A DNA stretch of 23,307 nucleotides from CAZQXD01 sp964597315. Lineage in GTDB: Bacteria; Pseudomonadota; Gammaproteobacteria; Competibacterales; Competibacteraceae. Shown piece after piece: positions 7,742-15,260 of this stretch. A program made the position numbers and the translations under genes. How positions within the stretch are numbered: position 1 is the stretch's first letter; each line of letters begins with the position of its first letter. Below the pieces are notes generated by a model. It ran no database searches. It had not been told where the DNA came from and saw nothing but the letters and a program-made list of their open reading frames with translations. The stretch lies in NCBI GenBank assembly GCA_964597315.1, contig CAZQXD010000067.1:1-23307 (forward strand), given 5' to 3'.

Positions 7742-8575
7742 ATGCAGCAGCTTAAAGTGATCAATGACCTAGCCAGCATCGATCCCGGCGAAGTCGCTCA
7801 CTACACCGCCCTGGCCGATACCTGGTGGGATCGGGAAGGCCCTTTCTGGCCGCTGCATGTGCTCAACGAACTGCGGGTCGCCTACCTCCGGGACAGGCTC
7901 TGCGAGTATTTCCATCGGGACGCTTCCAGGGACCAACCCCTAAAGGGCCTGCGGATTCTGGACATCGGTTGCGGCGGGGGCATTCTCAGCGAATCCATGG
8001 CCCGCCTGGGCGCCCAGGTTCATGGAATCGACGTTGTCGAGCGCAATATTATTATCGCCGCTCGCCATGCACGACAAAGCGATCTGGACATTCATTACCA
8101 ACTGATCACCGCTGAAAGATTGTCCAAACAGCAGGTCGCCTACGACACCGTCCTCAATATGGAGGTGGTGGAACATGTGGCCGACCTGCCGGGCTTTCTG
8201 AACGCTTGCGCGGATCTGGTCCAGCCCCAGGGCCTGATGTGCGTTGCCACCCTCAATCGCAACCCCCTGTCGTGGCTGTTCGCCATCGTGGGCGCGGAAT
8301 ACCTGTTTCGTCTGCTACCCAAAGGCACGCATCAATGGCGGCGGTTCAGAAAGCCCCAGGAGATTTCAAAGTATCTGGCCCAAAAGGACATGCGGGTGAT
8401 GGCGGGCACAGGGGTGCGGGTCAATCCCCTGACGCGGCGCATGGCGCTCATCGACTCCCTGGCCGTGAACTATATGCTGGTAGCCCAAAAGCAGAGCGGG
8501 CAAATATATGGCGACCAACAGACTCGATCCGGGGATGCCCGGCCTGGATGCTGCGGCAATCCGTCATCTGCTTGA
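7742..8575 (+). CDS. ubiG: UbiG-like 3-demethylubiquinol O-methyltransferase
   Basis: SAM-dependent class I methyltransferase; the family performs the O-methylations of ubiquinone biosynthesis in the cytosol. The N-terminal IDPGEVAHYTALADTWWD (13-30) and GPFWPLHVLNELRVAYL are typical UbiG signatures. The SAM-binding motif I is LDIGCGGGILSE (73-84), the acidic end of strand 2 is HGIDVVE (94-100), and motif EVVEHVADL (141-149) follows. KGTHQWRRFRKPQEI is the conserved family segment near the C-terminus. The start has GGGAG 9 bases upstream. Homology ends at about NYMLVAQK; the last ~25 residues look like read-through of unrelated sequence, giving 277 instead of ~240 residues. The setting beside fasciclin genes is not a usual ubiG context, so a related methyltransferase role is possible. 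Confidence 0.85.
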   Translation: MQQLKVINDLASIDPGEVAHYTALADTWWDREGPFWPLHVLNELRVAYLRDRLCEYFHRDASRDQPLKGLRILDIGCGGGILSESMARLGAQVHGIDVVERNIIIAARHARQSDLDIHYQLITAERLSKQQVAYDTVLNMEVVEHVADLPGFLNACADLVQPQGLMCVATLNRNPLSWLFAIVGAEYLFRLLPKGTHQWRRFRKPQEISKYLAQKDMRVMAGTGVRVNPLTRRMALIDSLAVNYMLVAQKQSGQIYGDQQTRSGDARPGCCGNPSSA

Positions 8576-8732
8576 GCGGGTGATAGGCAACGCTTTCGAA
8601 TCCATTTTGAAAAAACGGCTTGGATGCTGGGCAGTATGCTTGGACAAACACATTTTTTCGAAGCCGCCTCGAACCCATTCCTGGGTATACTTTGCTTGGC
8701 GCGGATACGGCATCGAAGAGGGGGCCCTCTAG
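8508..8732 (+). CDS. Possible small ORF overlapping the ubiG end
   Basis: A 74-residue frame begins with ATG inside the unconserved tail of the ubiG-like gene. Its first ~35 residues (MATNRLDPGMPGLDAAAIRH then LLERVIGNAFESILKKRLG) could form amphipathic helices, while the rest is rich in Trp, Cys and aromatic residues and resembles non-coding translation. Third-position GC is high only in the first half. I recognise no family. It may be a remnant or spurious. Confidence 0.2.
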   Translation: MATNRLDPGMPGLDAAAIRHLLERVIGNAFESILKKRLGCWAVCLDKHIFSKPPRTHSWVYFAWRGYGIEEGAL

Positions 8733-8856
8733 GGGAGATTGCCTTGCGTTTTTGATAAGGCCGAATTGATCGGCCAACGCAGGCCAGCATGAGGCGCGGC
8801 GCCAACTCCGGCCACGCTCGCCGCCAGTCAATTTAATTCCCCGCTCAGGTCCGTCC
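8576..8856. other. Intergenic region with three small hairpins
   Basis: 281 bases before the hybrid kinase. Hairpins are AGAGGG-gg-CCCTCT (8717-8730) and GGCCGA-attga-TCGGCC (8759-8775), plus a weaker GCCTT...AAGGC pair (8741-8761) with a T5 run inside its loop. TATACT at 8686-8691 could be a -10 element, but no -35 is found at the right distance. A termination signal for the upstream genes and a promoter for the kinase are expected here but not pinned down. Confidence 0.4.
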
Positions 8857-11800
8857 ATGCCTAAAGAATTCCCCGAAACTGCGGATATGGGCGGCATGGA
8901 TTCCAACACTCTCTTTCCAGGACCGGTGCTGACTCGCCGACTACGTAGCGCGGCGACGGCGCTTGTGCAACGTCTTGCCGGGACGCCCCCCAAGCCGGAC
9001 CCGCCAGCCGAGACCCTTCGCCTTGCCCAGCAACCTCTCCCCAGCGCGCCGCCAAACCCGAACCCAGACCCTGCCCCACCCCGGAACGAGCGTTTCGCGG
9101 CCCTGTTCGAGTCCGCTCCCCAGGCCATGCTGGTGCTGGACGGCCAAGGTCTGGTGCGGGAGTTCAACCAGGCCGCCGCAAGGATATTCGGCTATCCGCC
9201 GGAAACGGTGCTGGGCCGTCACTTCCGGGCGCTGCTGCCGCCCTGTCTTGGGTCCGAGGGTGAAGCCATAGTCCGGGATCTGCCCCATTCCCAAAACCCT
9301 GGCGCTACAGCCCGGGAATTGACTGGTTTACGCCTCGACGGTGGAACCTTTCCCATGGAATTGTCCATTCATCCGGTGGAGTTTCAGGAACTGGATTTTT
9401 TTGTGGGCGTGGTCACCGACCTGACCGAGCGCAAACGCGCCGAATCCCGGCTGCGCAGCAGCGAGGACTTCAACATCACCATGCTGGAAACCGCCATCGA
9501 CGGGGTGGTGGTGATGGACCACGAAGGCATTGTCCGGGAGTTCAACCCGGCGGCCGAACGGTTGTTTGGTTGGGAACGCCGACAGCTCATCGGCCGGTCC
9601 ATGGCCGCGCACCTTATCCCCCCTCGACTGAGGGAGCGCCACCAGCAAGCCATGAACCGCTACTTGGAGGGCAAGGGCGGTCGGCTGCTCAACCATCCCA
9701 TCGAGATGGAGGCCCTACGGGCCGATGGCTCCACGCTGGCCATCGAGTTGGCCATCACCACGATCACTCAGCATGGCCGCCCCCTGTTCGTGGCTTACTG
9801 TCGGGATAATTCCGAACACAAGCGCCACGAGAGGGAACTGCGCCAGACCAAGGAACATGCCGAAGCCGCAAACCGAGCCAAGTCGGAATTTTTGGCGGCC
9901 ATGAGCCATGAGATTCGCACCCCCCTCAATGCCATTCTCGGCACACTCAACCTGTTGTTGGATACCCGTCTCGACGACGAGCAGCGCAATTTCGCCGAAA
10001 CCGCCCACGAGTCGGGAAAATCCCTGCTCACCATCATCAACGACATCCTAGACTTTTCCAAGATCGAAGCTGGTCGTTTAGACTTGGAAGAAACCGAGTT
10101 CGAGGTGGTGCGGGTGGTGGAAAGCGTCGTCGAACTATTAGCGCCCCGGGCACACGCCAAGCATATCGAAATCAGCACCCGGTTGGAGCCGGATGTACCC
10201 GCCCGACTGCGCGCTGACGCGGGGCGGTTGCGGCAAGTGTTATTCAATCTGGCCGGCAACGCCGTTAAATTCACCCGTAAGGGCGGGGTGTCGGTGAGCG
10301 TCAGCCTGGCCGCCGACGGCCCAGAACAGGTGCTGCTCCAGGTGGAGGTGGCCGATACCGGCATCGGCATCCCCCAGGCCGCCCAGGACCGGCTGTTCGA
10401 GAAATTCTCCCAAACCGATCCCTCCCACGCCCGTCGCTATGGAGGTTCGGGGCTGGGGCTGGCCATCTCTCGCAGCCTGGTGGAGATGATGGGGGGACAG
10501 ATCGGTTTCACCAGCCTGGTCAGCCAAGGCAGTACTTTCTGGTTTACTTTGAGCTGCGCCCGGGTGGTCGAATCCTCACCCCCGCCGCGCATTCAACCGG
10601 CGCTGCTGGCTGGGCTGCGCGTGCTGATCGTTGAGGAAAACTCGGTCAGTCGGCGGACCCATTTACGGCAATTACGCAGTTGGGGGATACAAGCCACCGC
10701 CGTGGCCAATGGCACGGCTGCCCTGGCCGCCCTGGGCGATGCTCGGGAGGAAGAAGCCGAATACGCCACGGTCTTGCTCGATCAATGGCTGCCTGATATG
10801 AGCGGAGAAGAACTGGGCCTCGCCATTCTGAACAACCCGAAGTTGAACAAGGTTCGACTGATTCTGCTAGCCACCATGGGCACACCCTCCATAAACGCCC
10901 GGGTCAATAAACTGGGCTTTCATGCCGCCCTGATTAAACCCATCCGCCAAGTCAGTCTGTTCCGTTGGTTGGGCGCGGTCAACGGGCTGGTGGAACCCGA
11001 GGAGCTGGAAAGCTTGGACGACGTAGTCAGCGATTTGCCGCCCCCCCCTTCCAAGGCCCGACGCGGTCGGGTGCTGCTGGTGGAAGACAGCCATGCCAAC
11101 CAAGTGGTGGCCACCGCCATGCTCCGCAAAGCCGGGTATCAGGTCGATGTGGCCGGGGATGGCATGGAGGCGGTACAGGCGGTACGTAACCTGCCCTTCG
11201 ATCTGGTGCTGATGGATCTGGCCATGCCGGAGATGGACGGCTTCGAGGCCACCGCCGAGATTCGCCACTTTACCGGTCCCGAGCGCCAGGTGCCGATCAT
11301 TGCCATGACCGCCAACGCCATGCCCGGCGACCGGGAACGTTGCCTGGCTGCGGGCATGAACGACTACCTCACCAAGCCCATCGACCGCGCCCAGATGCTG
11401 GCTGTCCTGGACCGTTGGCTAGGGGAGAGCGAGCCTGAAGACGCCGCCGAACCTGAGTCCGCGCCCAAAGCCAAGGCCGACCCAGCCTCCGCCTTGGTCC
11501 CGGAGACAGACGAGGAACAGGACAGGATTCTGGACCTGAACACTCTGGAGCAACTGGCCGCCGACACCGATGACTCCCTGCTAGGCCGGGTGGTGGGCAT
11601 TTTTATCGGCGAGACTCGCGACCGGCTGCGTGCTATCCATACCGCCCTGAACACAGGCGATTGGGTGCGCTTACAACGAGAGGCCCATACCCTGAAAAGC
11701 GGCGCCGGTACCTTTGGCGCCCAGCAACTCCATACCCATGCCCGCCGCCTGGATGAAGCCTGCCGGGCCGAAGACCTAGCGACCGTCGCCGCCCTGGCGG

Positions 11801-11859
11801 AGGATCTCGACGGTATCGCTGCATCTGCACTTGAGGCTCTATCCCGGCGTTTCTGCTGA
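8857..11859 (+). CDS. Hybrid histidine kinase PAS-PAS-HisKA-HATPase-REC-REC-HPt
   Basis: 1000-residue cytosolic phosphorelay kinase with no membrane segment. Order: Pro-rich N-terminus (1-75), PAS (about 78-190), PAS (about 200-325), HisKA with MSHEIRTPLNAILG (phospho-His351), HATPase with N-box Asn468, DTGIGIP (Asp500) and GGSGLGLAIS, then REC1 (about 587-705), REC2 (about 730-850), a Pro/Glu/Ala linker, and HPt (about 905-985) with REAHTLKSGAGTFGA (phospho-His944). REC2 is canonical (VLLVEDS, MDLAMPEMDG with Asp787, TKPID). REC1 is atypical: the acidic pair is VEEN, the acceptor Asp642 sits in LLDQWLPDMSG, and the switch Thr/Ser region reads LATMG, so it may be a weak or regulatory receiver. 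The chain would run His351 to Asp787 to His944 to an external receiver, most simply one of the two downstream REC proteins. The start at 8857 has only a weak AGG ribosome site; 8887 and 8896 are alternatives. Confidence 0.92.
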   Translation: MPKEFPETADMGGMDSNTLFPGPVLTRRLRSAATALVQRLAGTPPKPDPPAETLRLAQQPLPSAPPNPNPDPAPPRNERFAALFESAPQAMLVLDGQGLVREFNQAAARIFGYPPETVLGRHFRALLPPCLGSEGEAIVRDLPHSQNPGATARELTGLRLDGGTFPMELSIHPVEFQELDFFVGVVTDLTERKRAESRLRSSEDFNITMLETAIDGVVVMDHEGIVREFNPAAERLFGWERRQLIGRSMAAHLIPPRLRERHQQAMNRYLEGKGGRLLNHPIEMEALRADGSTLAIELAITTITQHGRPLFVAYCRDNSEHKRHERELRQTKEHAEAANRAKSEFLAAMSHEIRTPLNAILGTLNLLLDTRLDDEQRNFAETAHESGKSLLTIINDILDFSKIEAGRLDLEETEFEVVRVVESVVELLAPRAHAKHIEISTRLEPDVPARLRADAGRLRQVLFNLAGNAVKFTRKGGVSVSVSLAADGPEQVLLQVEVADTGIGIPQAAQDRLFEKFSQTDPSHARRYGGSGLGLAISRSLVEMMGGQIGFTSLVSQGSTFWFTLSCARVVESSPPPRIQPALLAGLRVLIVEENSVSRRTHLRQLRSWGIQATAVANGTAALAALGDAREEEAEYATVLLDQWLPDMSGEELGLAILNNPKLNKVRLILLATMGTPSINARVNKLGFHAALIKPIRQVSLFRWLGAVNGLVEPEELESLDDVVSDLPPPPSKARRGRVLLVEDSHANQVVATAMLRKAGYQVDVAGDGMEAVQAVRNLPFDLVLMDLAMPEMDGFEATAEIRHFTGPERQVPIIAMTANAMPGDRERCLAAGMNDYLTKPIDRAQMLAVLDRWLGESEPEDAAEPESAPKAKADPASALVPETDEEQDRILDLNTLEQLAADTDDSLLGRVVGIFIGETRDRLRAIHTALNTGDWVRLQREAHTLKSGAGTFGAQQLHTHARRLDEACRAEDLATVAALAEDLDGIAASALEALSRRFC

Positions 11860-12090
11860 GGGAAAGTCCGAGAAAATCACCATACCAGGCCGCTTCCACG
11901 GCGGCTTCACCTGCAAGTGCTGCCCAACAGCGTCCCCCTCAATACCCCCTGAAACTCCGCCCCTCTCGGGAGCTGGCCCGAGTATTGCTCCTATTGCCAC
12001 GTAAAAGCCCTGGAGCCGCCGAAACAACGGCATAGGCCCAGTTTCGACCCCCTCCATCGCAGATTGAAACGCAATATGAGGAAAACCTTG
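11860..12090. other. Structured leader between kinase and REC/PP2C-like gene
   Basis: 231 bases with several potential stems: CTCGGG-agctgg-CCCGAG (11965-11982) and GCCG...CGGC (12015-12031) framed by CCT/AGG. No T-run terminator and no riboswitch family that I can identify with confidence. The two genes could be on one mRNA with a structured spacer, or the second could have its own promoter. Confidence 0.35.
12078..12082 (+). promoter_or_regulatory. Ribosome binding site that decides the 12091 start
   Basis: GAGGA ends 8 bases before the ATG at 12091. Two other in-frame starts, TTG at 12064 and ATG at 12076, lie upstream of or within this site and have nothing comparable, so the ATG at 12091 is the better start. 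Confidence 0.6.
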
Positions 12091-13551
12091 ATGCTGGCCA
12101 GCAGTGATTCGACCCCGCCAGCCCTGCGGCGCCTAAGCGAGGCCTGCCAACGCGCCATGCGCGCCCAGCGCCTGGCGTCACCCCTGCAAGAGGCCCTGCT
12201 GCTGGCCCTGGAGGAAATCACCCGTCTGATTTTGGCTCAAGCAAGCCCGAGACCGAAACGCTTCATCGTCGAGTTGTCCCAAGAAAATGGCCATTGGCTG
12301 CTCGACGTACGGTATGAGGGCGGTCCCCTGGACGATCCTATAGTGATCCGCACCACGGGTGGTTCACCCTTGTCCAGACGACTGCTGGACTACTTCGCCG
12401 AAACCCGCTTCACCAGCGGCAACGGCGTCACCCCAAACTGCCTGGGGATCAAGCTGCCGGAACATCAGGCCCGGCCACGCATCGCCGTGGTGGATGATGA
12501 CCTCAGCCAACGTCAATTGATTGAGATGTATCTGCATCCCTACTACGAAGTCTTGAGTTTCGCCGATGCCGACACAGCCTTGTCGGCCCTGGAAACCGAA
12601 CCTGTGGATCTGTTGATCTCCGATATCAATATGCCGGAAATGGATGGACTCGCGTTCCGCAAACGCCTGGCGGAACACTCCGAAACCGATCTGCTGCCAT
12701 TTATTTTCATCACCGCCAATGACGACGACACCCTGCTGGATCAGGCCGGGGATTTGGGGGTGGACGATTATCTGCTCAAGCCGGTACGCAAGCGCCAGCT
12801 CTTGGCGTCCATCCGCCGGGCGCTCAGCCGTAGCCAAAAGATTCGTGAGCGGCTGGGCGATCTTTTCAGCCGTGATTTGGCGGCCATCCCGCGCCCCGAA
12901 CTTCCCGCTCAATTGGGCCGCTTCCGATGCGCCCTGCGCACCCGCGCCGCCAGCGCCGGGGGTGGGGATCTGTTGGTGCATGGGGGCGATGCCCACACCA
13001 CTAGTCTGATTTTGGCTGGTGTGACCGGCCAGGACCCCCGCGCCAGGTATCTCCACGCCGGTTATCTCAGCGGCCTAATCCGCGCCCTGCCCGCCACCTC
13101 CGGCCCCGCCGGGACCCTGGCCCAGCTATCCAAAGCCGTGGAGACGGACCCGATTCTACACGCCACGCTAACCACCTGTCTGTGTGTCTGGTTACATGAG
13201 GATGGCCAGGTGCGGGTGGCTGGTGCCGATCATCCCCCACCGCTGCTGGTGAGCGCTACCGGCACGATGTTTTTAGATACCAAAGGTCCGCCTCCGGGCG
13301 TGCTAAGAGCAGCCGAATACACCGAAACCCGCCCTCACCTGGGGCCGGGACGGCGGCTGCTCTTATATACCGGTGGTCTGCTGGACGGCAATGACCCTCT
13401 CGCTCGGGAGCATCTGCGCCTAGCCGCCCGGGAGACCGCCAGCTATTCCCTGGACACCGCAGCCGACCACATCATGGGTTTTGCCGATACGTTGGGCCGG
13501 GTTGGCGACGCCACGCTGGTGTTGCTGGAAGATACCGGCGCCTACCCATAG
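12091..13551 (+). CDS. HATPase-like / receiver / PP2C-like (SpoIIE type) protein, predicted pseudophosphatase
   Basis: 486-residue three-part regulator. Residues ~10-125 resemble an RsbW-type anti-sigma kinase fold (LLLALEEITRLILAQ, then LSRRLLDYFAETRF), but by eye the N-box Asn is replaced by Arg and the Asp of the DxG box by Tyr (VRYEGGPLDD). Residues ~129-245 are a complete receiver: acidic Asp135-137, acceptor Asp178 in ISDINMPEMDG, FITAN, and Lys230 in LLKPV. Residues ~285-480 align with SpoIIE/RsbU PP2C phosphatases: GGGD (Asp293) is kept, but DVSGHG reads GVTGQD (Gly310), TDG reads TGG (Gly428) and DDxT reads GDAT (Gly472), so three metal-binding Asp positions are Gly. The fold without catalysis suggests a phosphorylation-controlled binding protein, perhaps for an anti-sigma antagonist. 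Family alignment was by eye. It lies between the hybrid kinase and the sigma-54 regulator. Confidence 0.8.
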   Translation: MLASSDSTPPALRRLSEACQRAMRAQRLASPLQEALLLALEEITRLILAQASPRPKRFIVELSQENGHWLLDVRYEGGPLDDPIVIRTTGGSPLSRRLLDYFAETRFTSGNGVTPNCLGIKLPEHQARPRIAVVDDDLSQRQLIEMYLHPYYEVLSFADADTALSALETEPVDLLISDINMPEMDGLAFRKRLAEHSETDLLPFIFITANDDDTLLDQAGDLGVDDYLLKPVRKRQLLASIRRALSRSQKIRERLGDLFSRDLAAIPRPELPAQLGRFRCALRTRAASAGGGDLLVHGGDAHTTSLILAGVTGQDPRARYLHAGYLSGLIRALPATSGPAGTLAQLSKAVETDPILHATLTTCLCVWLHEDGQVRVAGADHPPPLLVSATGTMFLDTKGPPPGVLRAAEYTETRPHLGPGRRLLLYTGGLLDGNDPLAREHLRLAARETASYSLDTAADHIMGFADTLGRVGDATLVLLEDTGAYP

Positions 13552-13553
13552 GC

Positions 13554-13574
13554 TGTTCCCACGAGACGGGAACA
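13554..13574. other. Hairpin just after the REC/PP2C-like gene
   Basis: TGTTCCC-acgagac-GGGAACA forms a 7-bp perfect stem starting three bases after the stop codon at 13551. No T run follows, so it is a weak terminator candidate or an mRNA stability element in the 170-base gap before the sigma-54 regulator gene. Confidence 0.35.
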
Positions 13575-13721
13575 CCGGCCCGTCCCCACCCCTTCCTATT
13601 CACGACAACGGCAGGCCGGCTCCACGCTCACCGGCCTCGCCACCCTGTTCTCAAGCCGCCTTCCACCCTGCCGATAGACTGGGAAAGCCCCACCTCAGAC
13701 TCACCAGAAAGCACCCTAACC

Positions 13722-15221
13722 ATGTCCAGCGCCGAGCATAAACTGGAAAGCAGACCGCCCATGTCAGGAACCACATCCGCCGAGACGACGCCAGCCGCCG
13801 CCCGGAAAACCCGGGTACTGCTCATTGAGGACAGCCAGTCCCTGGCCCAGATTTACATGGAGTATTTACGCCGGGAACCCTGCCAGGTACTCCATGCCGC
13901 CACCGGCGCCGAGGCGCTGGAGCTTATTGAGCGGAAGCCTCCCCACGCCGTGCTGCTGGATCTGAATCTGCCGGACATGAACGGCATGTCCATCCTCAAC
14001 CACATCACCAGCCAGGGTCTGCCCACTGCGGTGGTCATCATCACCGCCCATGGCTCCATCGACTTGGCGGTGGACGCCATGCGTAGCGGCGCTTTTGATT
14101 TTCTGGTCAAGCCCTTCAACGCCAGTCGCCTGACCGTCACCCTACGCAACGCCTTGGAAAAACAGCGCCTGACCCGGATCGTGGATACCTTGCGAGACGA
14201 AGCCATGGACGGCTATTGCGGCTTCGTGGGCAATTCCCTGGCCATGCAGGCGGTGTATCGAATTATCGACAGCGCCGCCCCCAGCAAGGCCACGGTGTTC
14301 ATCACCGGGGAATCCGGCACCGGCAAGGAGATTTGCGCCGAGGCCATTCACCGTCAAAGCCCCCGCCGGGAGGGGCCGTTTATCCCCCTGAACTGCGCCG
14401 CCATCCCCCGCGACCTGATGGAGAGTGAAATCTTCGGCCATATCAAAGGCGCCTTTACCGGCGCTACCAGCGAGCGCAAGGGCGCGGCGGCCCTGGCCGA
14501 TGGCGGAACGCTGTTTTTAGACGAAATCTGCGAAATGGATCTGGAGCTACAGACCAAGCTGTTGCGCTTCGTGCAGACCGGCGCTTTTCAACCGGTGGGG
14601 GGCAGTAAGGTGGAGAAAGTGGATGTGCGCTTCGTCTGCGCCACCAACCGAGACCCTGTGCTGGAGGTGGAGGAGAACCGCTTCCGAGAGGACTTGTACT
14701 ACCGATTGCACGTTATCCCCATCCATCTGCCGCCACTGCGGGAACGGGACAGCGACATTTTGGCCATTGCCACCCGGTTTCTGACCGATTACGCCGCCGA
14801 GGAAGGCAAACCCTTTAAACGCTTCTCCCCAGAGACCCAGACCATCCTGTTGGACTACGATTGGCCGGGCAATGTCCGCCAATTGCAAAATATAGTGCGA
14901 AATATTGTGGTCCTGAACAACGCCGAGCTGGTTATCCCGGCCATGCTCCCCCCGCCCATAAACCAGCGCACCCCGACCCAGCACCGCCAAAATCCGGCTC
15001 CCCTGCCCTTCGAGTCCAGCGCCGCGACGCCCCCGCCGACGTCCATTGCGACGCCGACCGAGGGGCAGCGTTTCCAGTCTTTGCAGCAAATCGAACGGGA
15101 AGCCATCGAATCGGCCATTGCCCAATGTGACGGCAATATTCCCAAGGCTGCCGCCATGCTGGATATCAGCGCCTCGACGATCTATCGCAAACGCCAATCC
15201 TGGGCGGACCAGGCCGACTAA
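13722..15221 (+). CDS. LuxO-like sigma-54-dependent response regulator
   Basis: 499-residue NtrC-type activator. The receiver (about 30-145) has VLLIEDSQSLAQIYMEYL, acceptor Asp80 in LLDLNLPDMNG, ITAHGSIDLAVDAMRSGAFD and Lys130 in LVKPF; this text resembles Vibrio LuxO. The AAA+ domain (about 168-400) has Walker A GESGTGKE (196-203), the sigma-54 contact loop GAFTGA (243-248), Walker B LFLDE (Asp267, Glu268) and GNVRQLQN. A Pro-rich linker leads to a Fis-type helix-turn-helix (about 455-495: AIAQCDGNIPKAAAMLDISA then STIYRKR). It should activate sigma-54 promoters when phosphorylated, most simply by the HPt of the kinase two genes upstream. The start at 13722 lacks a clear ribosome site; ATG 13761 is an alternative. 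Targets are not visible; no sigma-54 site was recognised in the window. Confidence 0.92.
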   Translation: MSSAEHKLESRPPMSGTTSAETTPAAARKTRVLLIEDSQSLAQIYMEYLRREPCQVLHAATGAEALELIERKPPHAVLLDLNLPDMNGMSILNHITSQGLPTAVVIITAHGSIDLAVDAMRSGAFDFLVKPFNASRLTVTLRNALEKQRLTRIVDTLRDEAMDGYCGFVGNSLAMQAVYRIIDSAAPSKATVFITGESGTGKEICAEAIHRQSPRREGPFIPLNCAAIPRDLMESEIFGHIKGAFTGATSERKGAAALADGGTLFLDEICEMDLELQTKLLRFVQTGAFQPVGGSKVEKVDVRFVCATNRDPVLEVEENRFREDLYYRLHVIPIHLPPLRERDSDILAIATRFLTDYAAEEGKPFKRFSPETQTILLDYDWPGNVRQLQNIVRNIVVLNNAELVIPAMLPPPINQRTPTQHRQNPAPLPFESSAATPPPTSIATPTEGQRFQSLQQIEREAIESAIAQCDGNIPKAAAMLDISASTIYRKRQSWADQAD

Positions 15222-15260
15222 GCGCCCCCGAACGGACACCGGAGGAAATTGATAGACGGC

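Noticed and set aside
11860..12063. Possible riboswitch, for example a cyclic di-GMP GEMM element, before the REC/PP2C-like gene
   Set aside because: Short stems and a GTAAAAGCC string are suggestive, but the conserved GEMM core and receptor pairing could not be matched. A covariance-model search would decide.
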